NCBI RefSeq assembly: GCF_031755915.1
Contig: NC_083387.1
Span: forward strand, 24,926,501 to 24,990,500
Direction: 5' to 3'
Source of the DNA: Ziziphus jujuba
Lineage: Eukaryota; Streptophyta; Magnoliopsida; Rosales; Rhamnaceae
DNA: 64,000 bases
Under the pieces are notes generated by a model. The model saw nothing but the letters and a program-made list of their open reading frames with translations, was not told the DNA's origin and did no database searches. Position numbers and translations under genes: made by a program. This document shows positions 38,117 through 48,300 of this stretch, piece after piece. Each line of letters begins with the position of its first letter. The first letter of the stretch is position 1.

Positions 38117-38121
38117 ATTGA

Positions 38122-38827
38122 TATTTTGTGCCTCTCCTCCCCACATGATCTTCATTGGCTAGATCATCAAAATTATTCTTGACAATATCAAGGTCACTTT
38201 GATCGGTGGAAGGAGTTCTTGATGGAATAAAAATGTTTGCTTCCACTTTATGTTCTTTTCAATTCCAGTATGAGTTCTCATATATAATAACATCTCTAGA
38301 ACAACAACCTGCGTCTTAGACACATTAAATATTCTATAGCCCTTTGAAACCGAGTTATAGCCAACAAGGATGCCAATATTTGCTTTTTTGTCTAATTTGG
38401 ATCTTTTGGTGTCATGTACATGCATATAACAAATATTTCCAAAAACTTTTTAGTGAGCAATTGAGGGTTTAAAACCATACCATAATTCATTTGGAGTTTT
38501 GGACCCAATTGCCTTACTTGGAAGTTGATTTAGGAGGTATACACTTGTGTTGGCAGCTTCGGCCCAAAATTTCTTTGGCAAGTACTTCTCAAACAACAAG
38601 CATCTTGACATCTTCATGATAGTTCTGTTCTTTCTTTCACTAACTTCATTTTGTTTTGGTGCATATAGAGTTGTGAGTTGATGTATGATGCTACTTAGCT
38701 TGCAAATAGCTTGAAAAACTTTGGAAATATAGTCATCACCATTGTCAATTCTGATTACCTTGATGGTTGTTTGTGCTTGATTTTCTACAAGTGTTTTGAA
38801 CTCTCCTCTAAGATTGAGTAGCTGCAT
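38122..38827 (-). pseudogene. Copia integrase remnant (upstream part of the host element)
   Basis: The minus-strand frames contain RIDNGDDYISKVFQAICK (an Asp of the DDE core) and TLYAPKQNEVSERKNRTIM (the Glu region), then KKFWAEAANTSVYLLNQLPS and a [13 protein letters not shown] stretch typical of the copia integrase C-terminal region. A frame change lies at about 38,425-38,450. The N-terminal zinc finger and first catalytic Asp are missing. At 38,122 the sequence is cut by the gypsy array and continues at 21,896. Confidence 0.88.
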
Positions 38828-39146
38828 TTGTCTTGTTCTTATGTTTCCTTGAAACTTTTCTTGAAGCCTTTCCCAAGCTTATCTAGGTGTTGTGTAAGTT
38901 ATAATTCTTGTAAAGATTTCATCAATCATAGCAGCTTGTATGGCTATGAGGGTTTTCTAAGGTCTTGCATTTTCTTCACTATGGAGCTTTATTTGGTTTA
39001 CAGTAGCTCCTGTCCTTAGTGGTTCTACTTCATAATCAACTTCAACTGGCCCTCAAAGGTCATAGGCTTGAAGATAGACTCTCATTTTGATTGCCTAAAC
39101 AGCTGAGTTTCATTTAGTTTTTGAGAAGGGATTGATGAAAATGACA

Positions 39147-39158
39147 TCTCTGATACCA
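39147..39158 (-). other. Copia primer-binding site
   Basis: Read on the minus strand it is TGGTATCAGAGA, three bases from the inner end of the right (5') LTR. It fixes the element's direction as minus. Only about 330 bp separate it from integrase, so gag and protease are mostly deleted; that stretch has several stops in all minus frames. Confidence 0.75.
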
Positions 39159-39572
39159 ATTTGAAAGGTAGGTTAAACTAAAGAGAACAAAGTTTATAAG
39201 TTATTGGAAATTGATTTTTTGGATGGGTGTGCTCGGCTTCTTTTAATTAAATTGCTGAAAGAATTTTCCAGCAAAGGTGGTTTTGATTTTCTCTTTATTT
39301 CAAATGGAAACTAAGGTATTTTTCTCCAAAAATCAACACACATTTTCATTGAAACATTGTACATATTTAAAGCATACAAAAGTGGTGTAAAAGCACACCA
39401 TGGCTGATCATATAGACCAATGTTTTACAAATGTTTCATGGTGAAGCAAAACACATGTGTAAAATAACTTCATCACATGTTTCTTAATTTGTTGACTAGT
39501 GCTGCTGCCTCATTGAGTACTTCATGTTGAAATAGTCCTCATGCATAATGATATATGTCCTCACATGCATTG

Positions 39573-40540
39573 TGTGACGGTCTGCACCTTTGGAATGGCC
39601 TAGTGGCATTTTTGTAAATATTTGAAGGTCGGGATCTTCGATCCCGGGCTGTGGGAATCTCTTAAGAATGTCACTAGGATGGTGCATGTCGAATGGCGGG
39701 CCAAGATGTGAAGGTTTGCTAGAGAAAACCCCATTATGATTCCTCGCACAAAGTGATATCTATGGGTGCCAGAAAGGAAATGGCTCAATAAGCTCTTTAG
39801 GGGGGTGGTCCGTGTCTGGCTCTCCACGGCCCCCGGCTCCGGCTTCGAGCTTGGGCTAAGCGAGCCTCCCATGGGCGACGGCAAGCCATGGGGCGGACAT
39901 AAAGTGCCACGAAGGTGGGCTTATGTCTCCGAGGGACAGGGAGTCCCGAGGACAGTACCGGTAGGCGCTACGAGCTGGTATTGCGCGTCACTCCTGTGCC
40001 AGAGGCTAAGTGTAGCATTCGCTATGCCGTTTTCTATCGGCTATGCCAAGAACACACGTAGGCCTTTGTTACAAGGTTGTGGCAAATGTGCCAGTGAGCG
40101 GGGCCTCGGGTTCTGCCTCGCTCACGAGGGTCGGAAGCTAGATAGGCACGGACGGGGCGACACCGTGCCATCGGGTGACATTCGTATGTGGGCTTCCAAT
40201 CTTGTGTTGCTACCCTGGGTGGCATGTTGGCACGATGCTGGTGTGCATGCTCTAGGGTCGGATGCTATTCGAGATGTGCATGGACCAAGGCCCGAGTGGA
40301 GAAATGGGTTGTTGGCTAGATCTTGGCACTAGATTGAGTAACAAGCTACCGAAGGGGCGTGAGGCCATCGGGCTAGCTTGCAGGGCGGCATGAGCCATGA
40401 TGATTATGAGAACCTCAGAGGCATACAATTGGTATCAGATGGGTCGATATATGAACTCGGATAGTAAAAGGCTAGCCATGACTAGAGAGTCTTGGCGCCG
40501 CATGGTCTATTTCCGCTGTATAAAATGTAGGACCGTGACA
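39573..40540 (+). repeat. Element B 5' LTR
   Basis: 968 bp. The termini are nearly perfect inverted repeats of each other (TGTGACGGTC versus TGTCACGGTC read from the far end), so the two orientations look almost alike at the ends. A 188-codon open frame inside (39,766-40,332) recurs in the other LTR only because the LTR is copied. Confidence 0.88.
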
Positions 40541-43310
40541 GTTGGTATCAGAGCCCGGTTTGTCCTGCGATAGGCGAACCGAGGAACGGATGATGTTGGT
40601 TGGTGATGCTTGGATCCGTAGAACCCCGATGCTACTGTGAAAGGGGCATTCTTGCATGGTGCGTGGGTAGTTGTGGCGGCATGCCCAACTTGAATATGAT
40701 GTGGGGATGTTCACCAAACGAGTACCAGTGTGCGACACAAATACACTTTAACTGGATGCTTGAGCAGCGAGGCAAATGCAAAGTTCTTGAATGGGACAAG
40801 CATTTGGAATAAGCGATTGGTGCTCAGAAAGGAATTCATGCATTTTTAAAAGGGGAATACAAGCCGTGAGTAGTGTAGTTCTCTTGGGTAGTCGAGGGCT
40901 TGTTAGCCATGTGTTTCTTTTGGGGTATTGGTCTTAAGAATTACAAAAAATACCAAAAATAGATCCATTTTAACGAAGAGTCTTGACAGCCACAGAGAGT
41001 GGGGAAGAAAGAACAAGCCAGTGCGGCTGGGTGGCGGAGGCCACGCTTGTCCAAGAGAAAAGACAACCTTGTCGAAGCGAATAAGAAGTCAAGACGAGTG
41101 GGTGCGAGGGTGTATGTTCTGAGGGAGACTCCCGTTGAGCATCATCGAATGATGGGGCCATCAGGGCCAAAGTTTAGATGCCATTAAGGCACAAGTACAG
41201 GCGAGAATTGGAGATTGGGCCAAAAAGGGCCAAGAATCGTGCATGCCATGAAGGCATGATGGTGGGCATGAACTCAAGAGATCAAGCCAGCGGGGCCAAA
41301 ATTATGGCTGCCACAGAGGCATCAAATGCAAACAACATAGCAGATAAGGTCGAGAGGGCCAAAGGATTGCCAAAGAAAAGGCAGAGAGCAAGAGACGATG
41401 ACAACAAGGCATGAAGGCTGAATGTTGAAATGCTGTGGAGGCACGAGCTTCAGAGGAAGCACAACTGGACCACAGAGCTTGGGTAGCCTCAGAAATATTG
41501 GTGCACATGAGCACAAAATGTCAGATGTGGAGGCAAAGGACTTCAATAGAAGCAACAGCCTTGAGGGCATGGTGGTCAGTGCCATAAGGGCACGAGACTC
41601 TAGTGCGAGTCCATAAGGAAGCCAAAGTGAGCCGGTTCGGTGAGAGAGTAAACGTTTGCTTGGGTGGAATTCGGACGAGCACTGGAGGCAGGCGTCGAAG
41701 GCATAAGTGGGGGAGTGTTCATTGTATTGACACCCTACACCTTGGGCATAAAGAAGTGACGGTTTTGGAGGACTAAATATGAGATAGGCAGCGTGCATTG
41801 AAGCAGAAGTCTGGTCGAAGAAGTTCCTGAGGGACAACACCTTATGCTTAAATCTTTTGGCCAGATTTGGATGGAGCCAAAAAGTAGGCCCATGATCACG
41901 TAGCCTTGTAAAGTTTAAAAACCATTTGTGGAGGGATAAGGCCAGACAATGATGAGTCCAGGGAAACCCAGAACCTCACAAAAGCGAAGTGCCAAAAGAC
42001 GTATGTAAGCATGGAAAGGGAAAGGACTATGATGGAAAAGTCTCAGCGGAGACCAATAAAATGTCCTTATATGACCAAGAGGGTCAAGTTTGAGTGTGGT
42101 AAATTGCCGGAGAGCAAGATTTAGGTTCAAGAAGGAACCTTGGATGCGTGGAGCATTGTAAATTTGCCAGAAGGTAAAACTGGCTCAGAGGAGGAGCCGA
42201 GATACAAAATTGAGCAAGATTGAGGCAAAGAACTAAGGAAAGGACTTAGTTCAAGGTGACACTAGGTGTCAATAGCCGAAATAAGGGGGTCGTAGAGGAG
42301 AGGACCTCCATTCAAGATGTGGTGACTCGTCGAGTAGAGGATGCCACTTGCGTAGGAGATTGGCATTGGAAGCCACAAGAATAAATGCACACTTGAGAGA
42401 TGTTGTGCATCAAATTGCCATTGGAGAAGGCAAAGCTAGCTGGAGAATTGCTAGCACATCACCATCATGAGGATGGAAATTTGAGCGCGGGAACAAGAGC
42501 TAAGAAGGGAAACTTAGCTCGTCACGGCAACAGAGTGCCGAGGAAGCATGAAGTGGAGTTCAAGAGAGAAAAGAACTACCACAGGAAGAACTCTCGAGTT
42601 TGGGTACCGTTGGGACAGTTGACGTAAGGGGCAACACCTGAGAGGAGACGGTGTGCTCGATGAGAGGGTCAATGTCACCATTGGATTATTTGGTAGAGTT
42701 CGGTCCACGAGAGGACCTTGAAGGCAAGAGAGTGCCTTACTTTAGAGCTCGGGAAGCTATTCGTCCAAGAAGGGACATGAAGTTGGCTAAGAGTGATGCC
42801 AACAAGTGAAGAAAGCATTCGTCCAAGAGGGACAATAAGCGTTGGCTTGGGTGCCAATGAAGGAAGAGAACATCGTCCAAGAAGGGACACGGAGTTGGCT
42901 AAAGTGAATGCCAACAAGTGAAGAGAGCATTTGTCCAAGGGGGACATGAGTCTGGCTAGGGTACCAGCGAGATACACAAGAGGCAGAACTCGTCCGAGGG
43001 GGACACTATCTGCATATGGAGCTGAAAGTGCGGGGCGAAGCACTAATTTATGCACAAGGAGGTGCACGTTTTGAGGAAAGCTTGAGTTTGGGTGAACGCA
43101 TGCAATAGGTCCTTGGCCAAGTCCAAGAGTGGGCGCGCGAAGGTCGTCACAGAGGTGATTCTACAGAGGTAGAGGGACGAAGTATGCAGGATCTTAAGTT
43201 TGAGCCGGAAGAGCTTATGTGGATGAGAAGTGTTGCGCGGAGTGCAGGAGTCTTGAGGATAGCCAGTGGGCACGTCGATGAGGGCATCGACATAATGAAG
43301 TGGGGGAGGA
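40541..43310 (+). other. Element B internal region: degenerate tandem repeats, no coding domain
   Basis: PBS at the start. At about 41,150-41,600 units carry GGGCCAA...TGCCA...AGGCA at roughly 60-80-bp spacing. At about 42,700-43,010 units beginning CGTCCAAGAAGGGAC or GTCCAAGAGGGAC occur at 42,772, 42,820, 42,874, 42,932 and 42,991 (48-59 bp apart), each with a following GTTGGCTA...TGCCAACAAGTGAAG. Frames are all short and antisense to one another. Confidence 0.65.
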
Positions 43311-44278
43311 TGTGACGGTCCGCACCTTTGGAATGGCCTAGTGACATTTTTGTAAATATTTGAAGGTCGGGATCTTCGATCCCGGGCTGTGGGAATCTCT
43401 TAAGAATGTCACTAGGATGGTGCATGTCGAATGGCGGGCCAAGATGTGAAGGTTTGCTAGAGAAAACCCCATTATGATTCCTCGCACAAAGTGATATCTA
43501 TGGGTGCCAGAAAGGAAATGGCTCAATAAGCTCTTTAGGGGGGTGGTCCGTGTCTGGCTCTCCACGGCCCCCGGCTCTGGCTTCGAGCTTGGGCTAAGCG
43601 AGCCTCCCATGGGCGACGGCAAGCCATGGGGCGGACATAAAGTGCCACGAAGGTGGGCTTATGTCTCCGAGGGACAGGGAGTCCCGAGGACAGTACCGGT
43701 AGGCGCTACGAGCTGGTATTGCGCGTCACTCCTGTGCCAGAGGCTAAGTGTAGCATTCGCTATGCCGTTTTCTATCGGCTATGCCAAGAACACACGTAGG
43801 CCTTTATTACAAGGTTGTGGCAAATGTGCCAGTGAGCGGGGGCTCGGGTTCTGCCTCGCTCACGAGGGTCGGAAGCTAGATAGGCACGGACGGGGCGACA
43901 CCGTGCCATCGGGTGACATTCGTATGTGGGCTTCCAATCTTGTGTTGCTACCCTGGGTGGCATGTTGGCACGATGCTGGTGTGCATGCTCTAGGGTCGGA
44001 TGCTATTCGAGATGTGCATGGACCAAGGCCCGAGTGGAGAAATGGGTTGTTGGCTAGATCTTGGCACTAGATTGAGTAACAAGCTACCGAAGGGGCGTGA
44101 GGCCATCGGGCTAGCTTGCAGGGCGGCATGAGCCATGATGATTATGAGAACCTCAGAGGCATACAATTGGTATCAGATGGGTCGATATATGAATTCGGAT
44201 AGTAAAAGGCTAGCCATGACTAGAGAGTCTTGGCGCCGCACGGTCTATTTCCGCTGTATAAAATGTAGGACCGTGACA
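43311..44278 (+). repeat. Element B 3' LTR
   Basis: 968 bp, same length as the 5' LTR with a handful of substitutions (for example GGTCCGCACC against GGTCTGCACC at the start). Confidence 0.88.
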
Positions 44279-44593
44279 CATTGGATGAGAGAAAGGACGA
44301 ATGGTTAAGCTCCATGTCACCAAGCAGCTTTCATGTCACTATCTTTATCAACGAGGTGCTTTCCATGTCACCAAAATGCTTAGTTTACTAAAACTCTAAT
44401 TTGGTTAATACATTTTAATTAACATATTTTTGTGTCTTTGTGTACTAACTTAACAAGCCTAAATTATAGAAAAAGTGGCTTTAACAAATTACAAAACAAA
44501 CTAAGGAAGTGACCTCTCAGCCAAGACACCTTTGTTTGGTCTCAGATTTGGCTTGTTCATAGCTAACAATTGCTATGATTCTCTAACAAAATT

Positions 44594-45363
44594 AAACAAT
44601 CTCTAATTAATTAAAAACATATTGTATAAAAAAAATATATATAATAATAAACCAATAAAGACTTACATTTTAATTCATCAAATTGATAAAAAGATATTTG
44701 ATTGACCTAAAATTATAAAAACCCAATAGTATGTGAAAGAGATTTTATAATTTTCGGGGTTTCTTTGTATAATTAAATTCATTAAACATATAAAGATACA
44801 AAAATAAAAAAGATCATCAAATTTATAGATATTTGTTTAGTTGAACTTTAAAGCAAAAATAATAATAATAATAATAATAAATAATTTGTTTAGTTGAACT
44901 AAAATGATAAAAAAAAAATTTAATTATAATCTCTATAAAAACATTCTATTGGCTTTTCTTTTCTTTTTCTTTTTTTATTTTTATTTTTATTATAATTTCA
45001 GTGGCTTTTCTTGATTAATGATTTAAAAAAAAAAAAAATCAAATTCCCACCCTCCAATGTTAAATAAGATGATAATTATTATATGTTTTCCTTCAAATAA
45101 TAATCTAATAATGGTTTGAAATGAATTTTATAATTTTGGGGGACTTAGAAACTGCCCTGGTCACTGGCTGGCCATCAGAAAATACTCTAGGCGCCTCTCC
45201 CACCACTGGACACCACCCTCTTGCCCAGCCGACTGCACAGTGGCCGGAGTTTCCACTGGAAGCTCGGATTCCGAGCCGCCGGTCATGTATTACATAATCT
45301 AAAATCACACATAGGGCACGTTGCCCAAGAAATCATATAGAAAAAATAAAAGTAAAAGTGATC
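44594..45363. other. Region between the copia insertion and INTS7 (promoter and leader of INTS7)
   Basis: AT-rich, with (TAA)n at about 44,861-44,881 and pyrimidine/poly(A) tracts near 44,960-45,035. A GC-richer block at about 45,140-45,290 lies within 220 bp of the INTS7 start codon and may be the leader or core promoter. No clear TATA box is placed. The copia insertion ends only 0.77 kb upstream of the INTS7 ATG. Confidence 0.5.
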
Positions 45364-48300
45364 ATGGAAAGAACTTCAGCAGCTTGTGCGATGGAATGGA
45401 GCATTGAACTGGAAAAGGGTCTCCGTTCCAAGTTACCAGGACGACCTTTGGAAGCTATCTCACAGTTTGGGTCCAGACTCCAGCTATGGAGCCAAGACCC
45501 AGAACCTACTTTGGCTGCGTACCACATGTTCGATCTTATTCCTGGGGAGGACAGGCTCTTTGCCAACGCCATCCTCTTGCGCCTCGCTGAGGCTTTTCGG
45601 GTGGGCGATGAAAAAACCCGGGTTTGTGTTGTCAAGGTGTTTCTATCAGAGTACAAGCAGCGTTGCAAACAGAAAGGGAAAGGGTATAAAGGGTTGTTGT
45701 CCAAGTCCAGAGTGCACAACCAATTGGAATTGCTGAACAGAGTGAAGGCTGTGTTTGATAATGGAGATGTTAATTCCAGGGCGTTGGCTTTAGCTCTCTA
45801 TGGTTGTTGGGCTGACTTTGCCAACGACAAAGCTGATATACGTTACTTGGTTCTTTCTAGTCTTGTCTCTCCTCATGTTTTGGAGGTGAGGTCAGTGTGC
45901 TTTTCTTATTTTGTTTTAACTTTTGTTTTTTCAATGCTGTTTTTATGATTTGAAAGTGAAAACAATAACTGTGCAACAAAGTTCTGGATTTTGTTTTTAT
46001 AATTAGTGTGTTTTTCATTTACAGGGATGTCTGTATCTATAGATACATTTAGAGTGCATGTTGGAAGATCTTTTTTTGGCAGTTATAACGTTTCTATCAC
46101 CGCCTTTTGTAGTGTTTGGTGAATTTTGAAGTTCTGAAATGATTATGTTTGACAAAGCTCATTGGACTTGGTTTTGACCATTTTATTTATTTGGTTCCTA
46201 CAGGTAAAAGCGTCTTTATTTGCTGCAGGATGCTTTTGCAAGCTATCAGATGACTTTCCTTATATTCTTTTGGAAATGCTGCCTAACATGATGGCTTTAT
46301 CTGAGACATTGTTGGCTATAAGGGTTGCTGGAGCTCGAGTCTTTGCAAAAATGGATCACACATATTCAATTGCAAAAAAAGCTTACAAGGTTCTGTACCT
46401 TATCTTAGTTTATTTCTTTACAAGAATTTTCCATGAAAAGAGTTCACTTATCATGGTGCTGTTTTAGGTTTATTCAAGTTTCTTTTTAGTGTTAAGATTA
46501 GGAATTCTTTCATAATTTTGGCTCTTCTGGAAATCGGCTTTAGTTGTTACTTGTGGCTATTATTTTGGACTGAATTGTTTTTGTTTTACTTTGTGGTTTT
46601 TAAATTAGTTCTCTAGCCGTTTAGTTAGAAATCCAAATCTTAGTAACTGAGGAGTACTAGAAGCATACATCAATGAATCATGCATGGACGTACATAGTTG
46701 TTGGAAAATAAGTTTAATACTATTTTCCTTTGATTTCTCTTTATGTAGTTGATTCCAATCCTACTCCATGCCCTTGTTTCTTTCCATTTCATCAAGATTC
46801 AAGGCTCTTAGTCCCTTTCTTTTTGAAAGTCCAATTCCATTTGCTATAAATAATCTTGAGAATCCAACAAATATGCTACCTTCTTGTCTTGGTTATTGTT
46901 CACTTGTAATTTTCACAGTGATTTACACAATCAGCTCTTTCCAATCTTAAATAGATTCCAAACCAATTTAATTTCTTGTCTTTTTCTAAAACTCTATAGT
47001 AGAATTTGTGTTCACATGTTGTCCACCAAATAGCCTTAAGACTCATGGTTCTTTGGTTTTTATTTTTATCATATTGTCTGCATGATTAATAAAGTCATCT
47101 CCTTTCCATCTTCAATAGATCTTTAAACCAAACTTCAGTTTCTTGTATTTTTAAAACTGCATAAGCACAATTTTATTTTTGACCTGTTTCCGGTAAATAG
47201 CTTGAAGATCTTCAATTTTTTTTTTTTTTTTAATTTTTAATTTTAGTTTTATTATTGTTATATTTTTTTGGTAATGGTTATAACACCATGGTGAATCATT
47301 AACTCTCATTTCCTTAATCCGATCCCTCCCAATTTATAGAAGGAAAGCTAAAGTGGGCAATTAAAATATTACACCAATCTCTCTTTCCTTTATAGCCATC
47401 TTTCATATCCTTTCCTTGTTTCTTCTGTCTAATCCTTCCATCCACACTGCTAAGGAACCATCTATAGATTTCCTAGAAATAACAGTCTTTATCCTATAAA
47501 TATAGATTTCATACTACTATGGAAAGGATTTTTATTTCTGCTCAAGAAAAAAATGAAAGTGATGCTTTCTGTTATTTTCCTAGGTTCATTGCATATTTAT
47601 ATATGGCTATTATACTCAAGACTGTAACATGATTGCTCACTGTAAGTCTACAACAGAGTATTTGTGCTTCGGTGTACTTAGCACTTGAAATGTGCAAGGT
47701 ACTTTGACTTGACCTCCAAGCTGGATCGCTTTTTTGGACATGTTATTTCATGTCGTGGATGTTGTACAAGCATGTAAATTGCTGCTAGCCTGACCTTGGG
47801 TCCAACTGACTTAATGTTGTTACAGACAGGTCTACAGCTGTTTTTAGACACTTCAGAAGAGGATTTTCAAGTTGCAATGTTGGTTTCACTTTCAAAGCTC
47901 GCTTCCATGTCAATGATGCTAATCTCTGAGCAGGTACCTTAATGCAGTCCTGGAATTTACAGGAATATATTTTGACTAGAGCTAGGATTAAAATGCAATT
48001 TCAGTCAGTAATGGATATGTTAGGTGATGAGAAAATAAGGACAACACGTATCAAAGTCTTGGAGTATTCCACCTCCATCCACGGGTTTGGGAACAAAATC
48101 TGATCTCAATTATTGAATGATTGGTTTCACTAGAGAGAGGAATAAAACTTGCAAAACATGTTTACAACAAAACTTTAACTGTTGAACTTATCTCATAAAT
48201 TTTACATACTCTAGTTTAAAATTCTACATTGAATTTTATAAATGAAAATATTCTTTGCATTTGCAGCTTATGTTCTTGTTTATTAGGAGTATTTATTAAT

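Larger units (their letters stand above)
21897..38121 (+). mobile_element. Three-LTR Ty3/gypsy chromovirus-type array (LTR-int-LTR-int-LTR)
   Basis: The array is bounded by ATTGA at 21,897-21,901 and 38,117-38,121. LTR copies start TGTAACACCCCGTCCCG at 21,902, 28,521 and 35,140, an exact period of 6,619 bp, and end GGGTCCTGACA. Each LTR is 2,977 bp and each internal region 3,642 bp. The PBS (TGGTATCAGAGC) follows LTR1 and LTR2; a purine-rich tract (AAGGGGGGAAGGC) precedes LTR2 and LTR3. LTR1 differs from LTR2 and LTR3 at four sites seen by eye (22,554; 22,666; 22,837; 24,104); LTR2 and LTR3 agree at all four. One outer target duplication around three LTRs means one insertion that later expanded, most simply by unequal LTR recombination. 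An assembly duplication is the alternative. Confidence 0.92.
39568..44283 (+). mobile_element. Element B: full-length, non-coding (LARD-like) LTR retrotransposon
   Basis: Two 968-bp LTRs (39,573-40,540 and 43,311-44,278), TGTGACGGTC...GACCGTGACA, flanked by CATTG at 39,568-39,572 and 44,279-44,283. PBS TGGTATCAGAGC is at 40,543-40,554 and a purine tract (TGGGGGAGGA) lies before the second LTR. The LTRs differ at about seven sites by eye, so insertion was fairly recent. The 2.77-kb internal region has no gag or pol motif and is made largely of degenerate short repeats. A trans-mobilised, non-autonomous element of the LARD type is the best reading. Confidence 0.88.
39162..44588 (-). repeat. Copia 5' LTR (right), interrupted by full-length element B
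   Basis: 39,162-39,572 and 44,279-44,588 pair with the two parts of the left LTR. The outer end CTAACA (44,583-44,588) is followed by AAATT, matching the left target duplication. Confidence 0.82.
18077..44593 (-). mobile_element. Defective Ty1/copia LTR retrotransposon (host of the nest)
   Basis: The element is bounded by the 5-bp duplication AAATT at 18,077-18,081 and 44,589-44,593. On the plus strand the LTRs run from TGAAAGG to CTAACA; the element reads on the minus strand, so the right LTR is the 5' LTR. Its primer-binding site (TGGTATCAGAG, minus, 39,158-39,147) matches the 3' end of tRNA-Met. Coding remnants in minus order are a decayed gag stub (about 39,150-38,830), integrase (38,827-38,122), reverse transcriptase (21,896-20,539) and an RNase H tail (20,113-about 19,900). 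The two LTRs are clearly diverged outside their insertions, so it is the oldest layer. It was later broken by a gypsy array, two element B insertions and a 425-bp foreign insert. Confidence 0.85.

Noticed and set aside
39766..40332. 188-codon open frame in element B, present again at 43,504-44,070
   Set aside because: It lies wholly inside the LTR, has no domain, and its repetition is LTR duplication.
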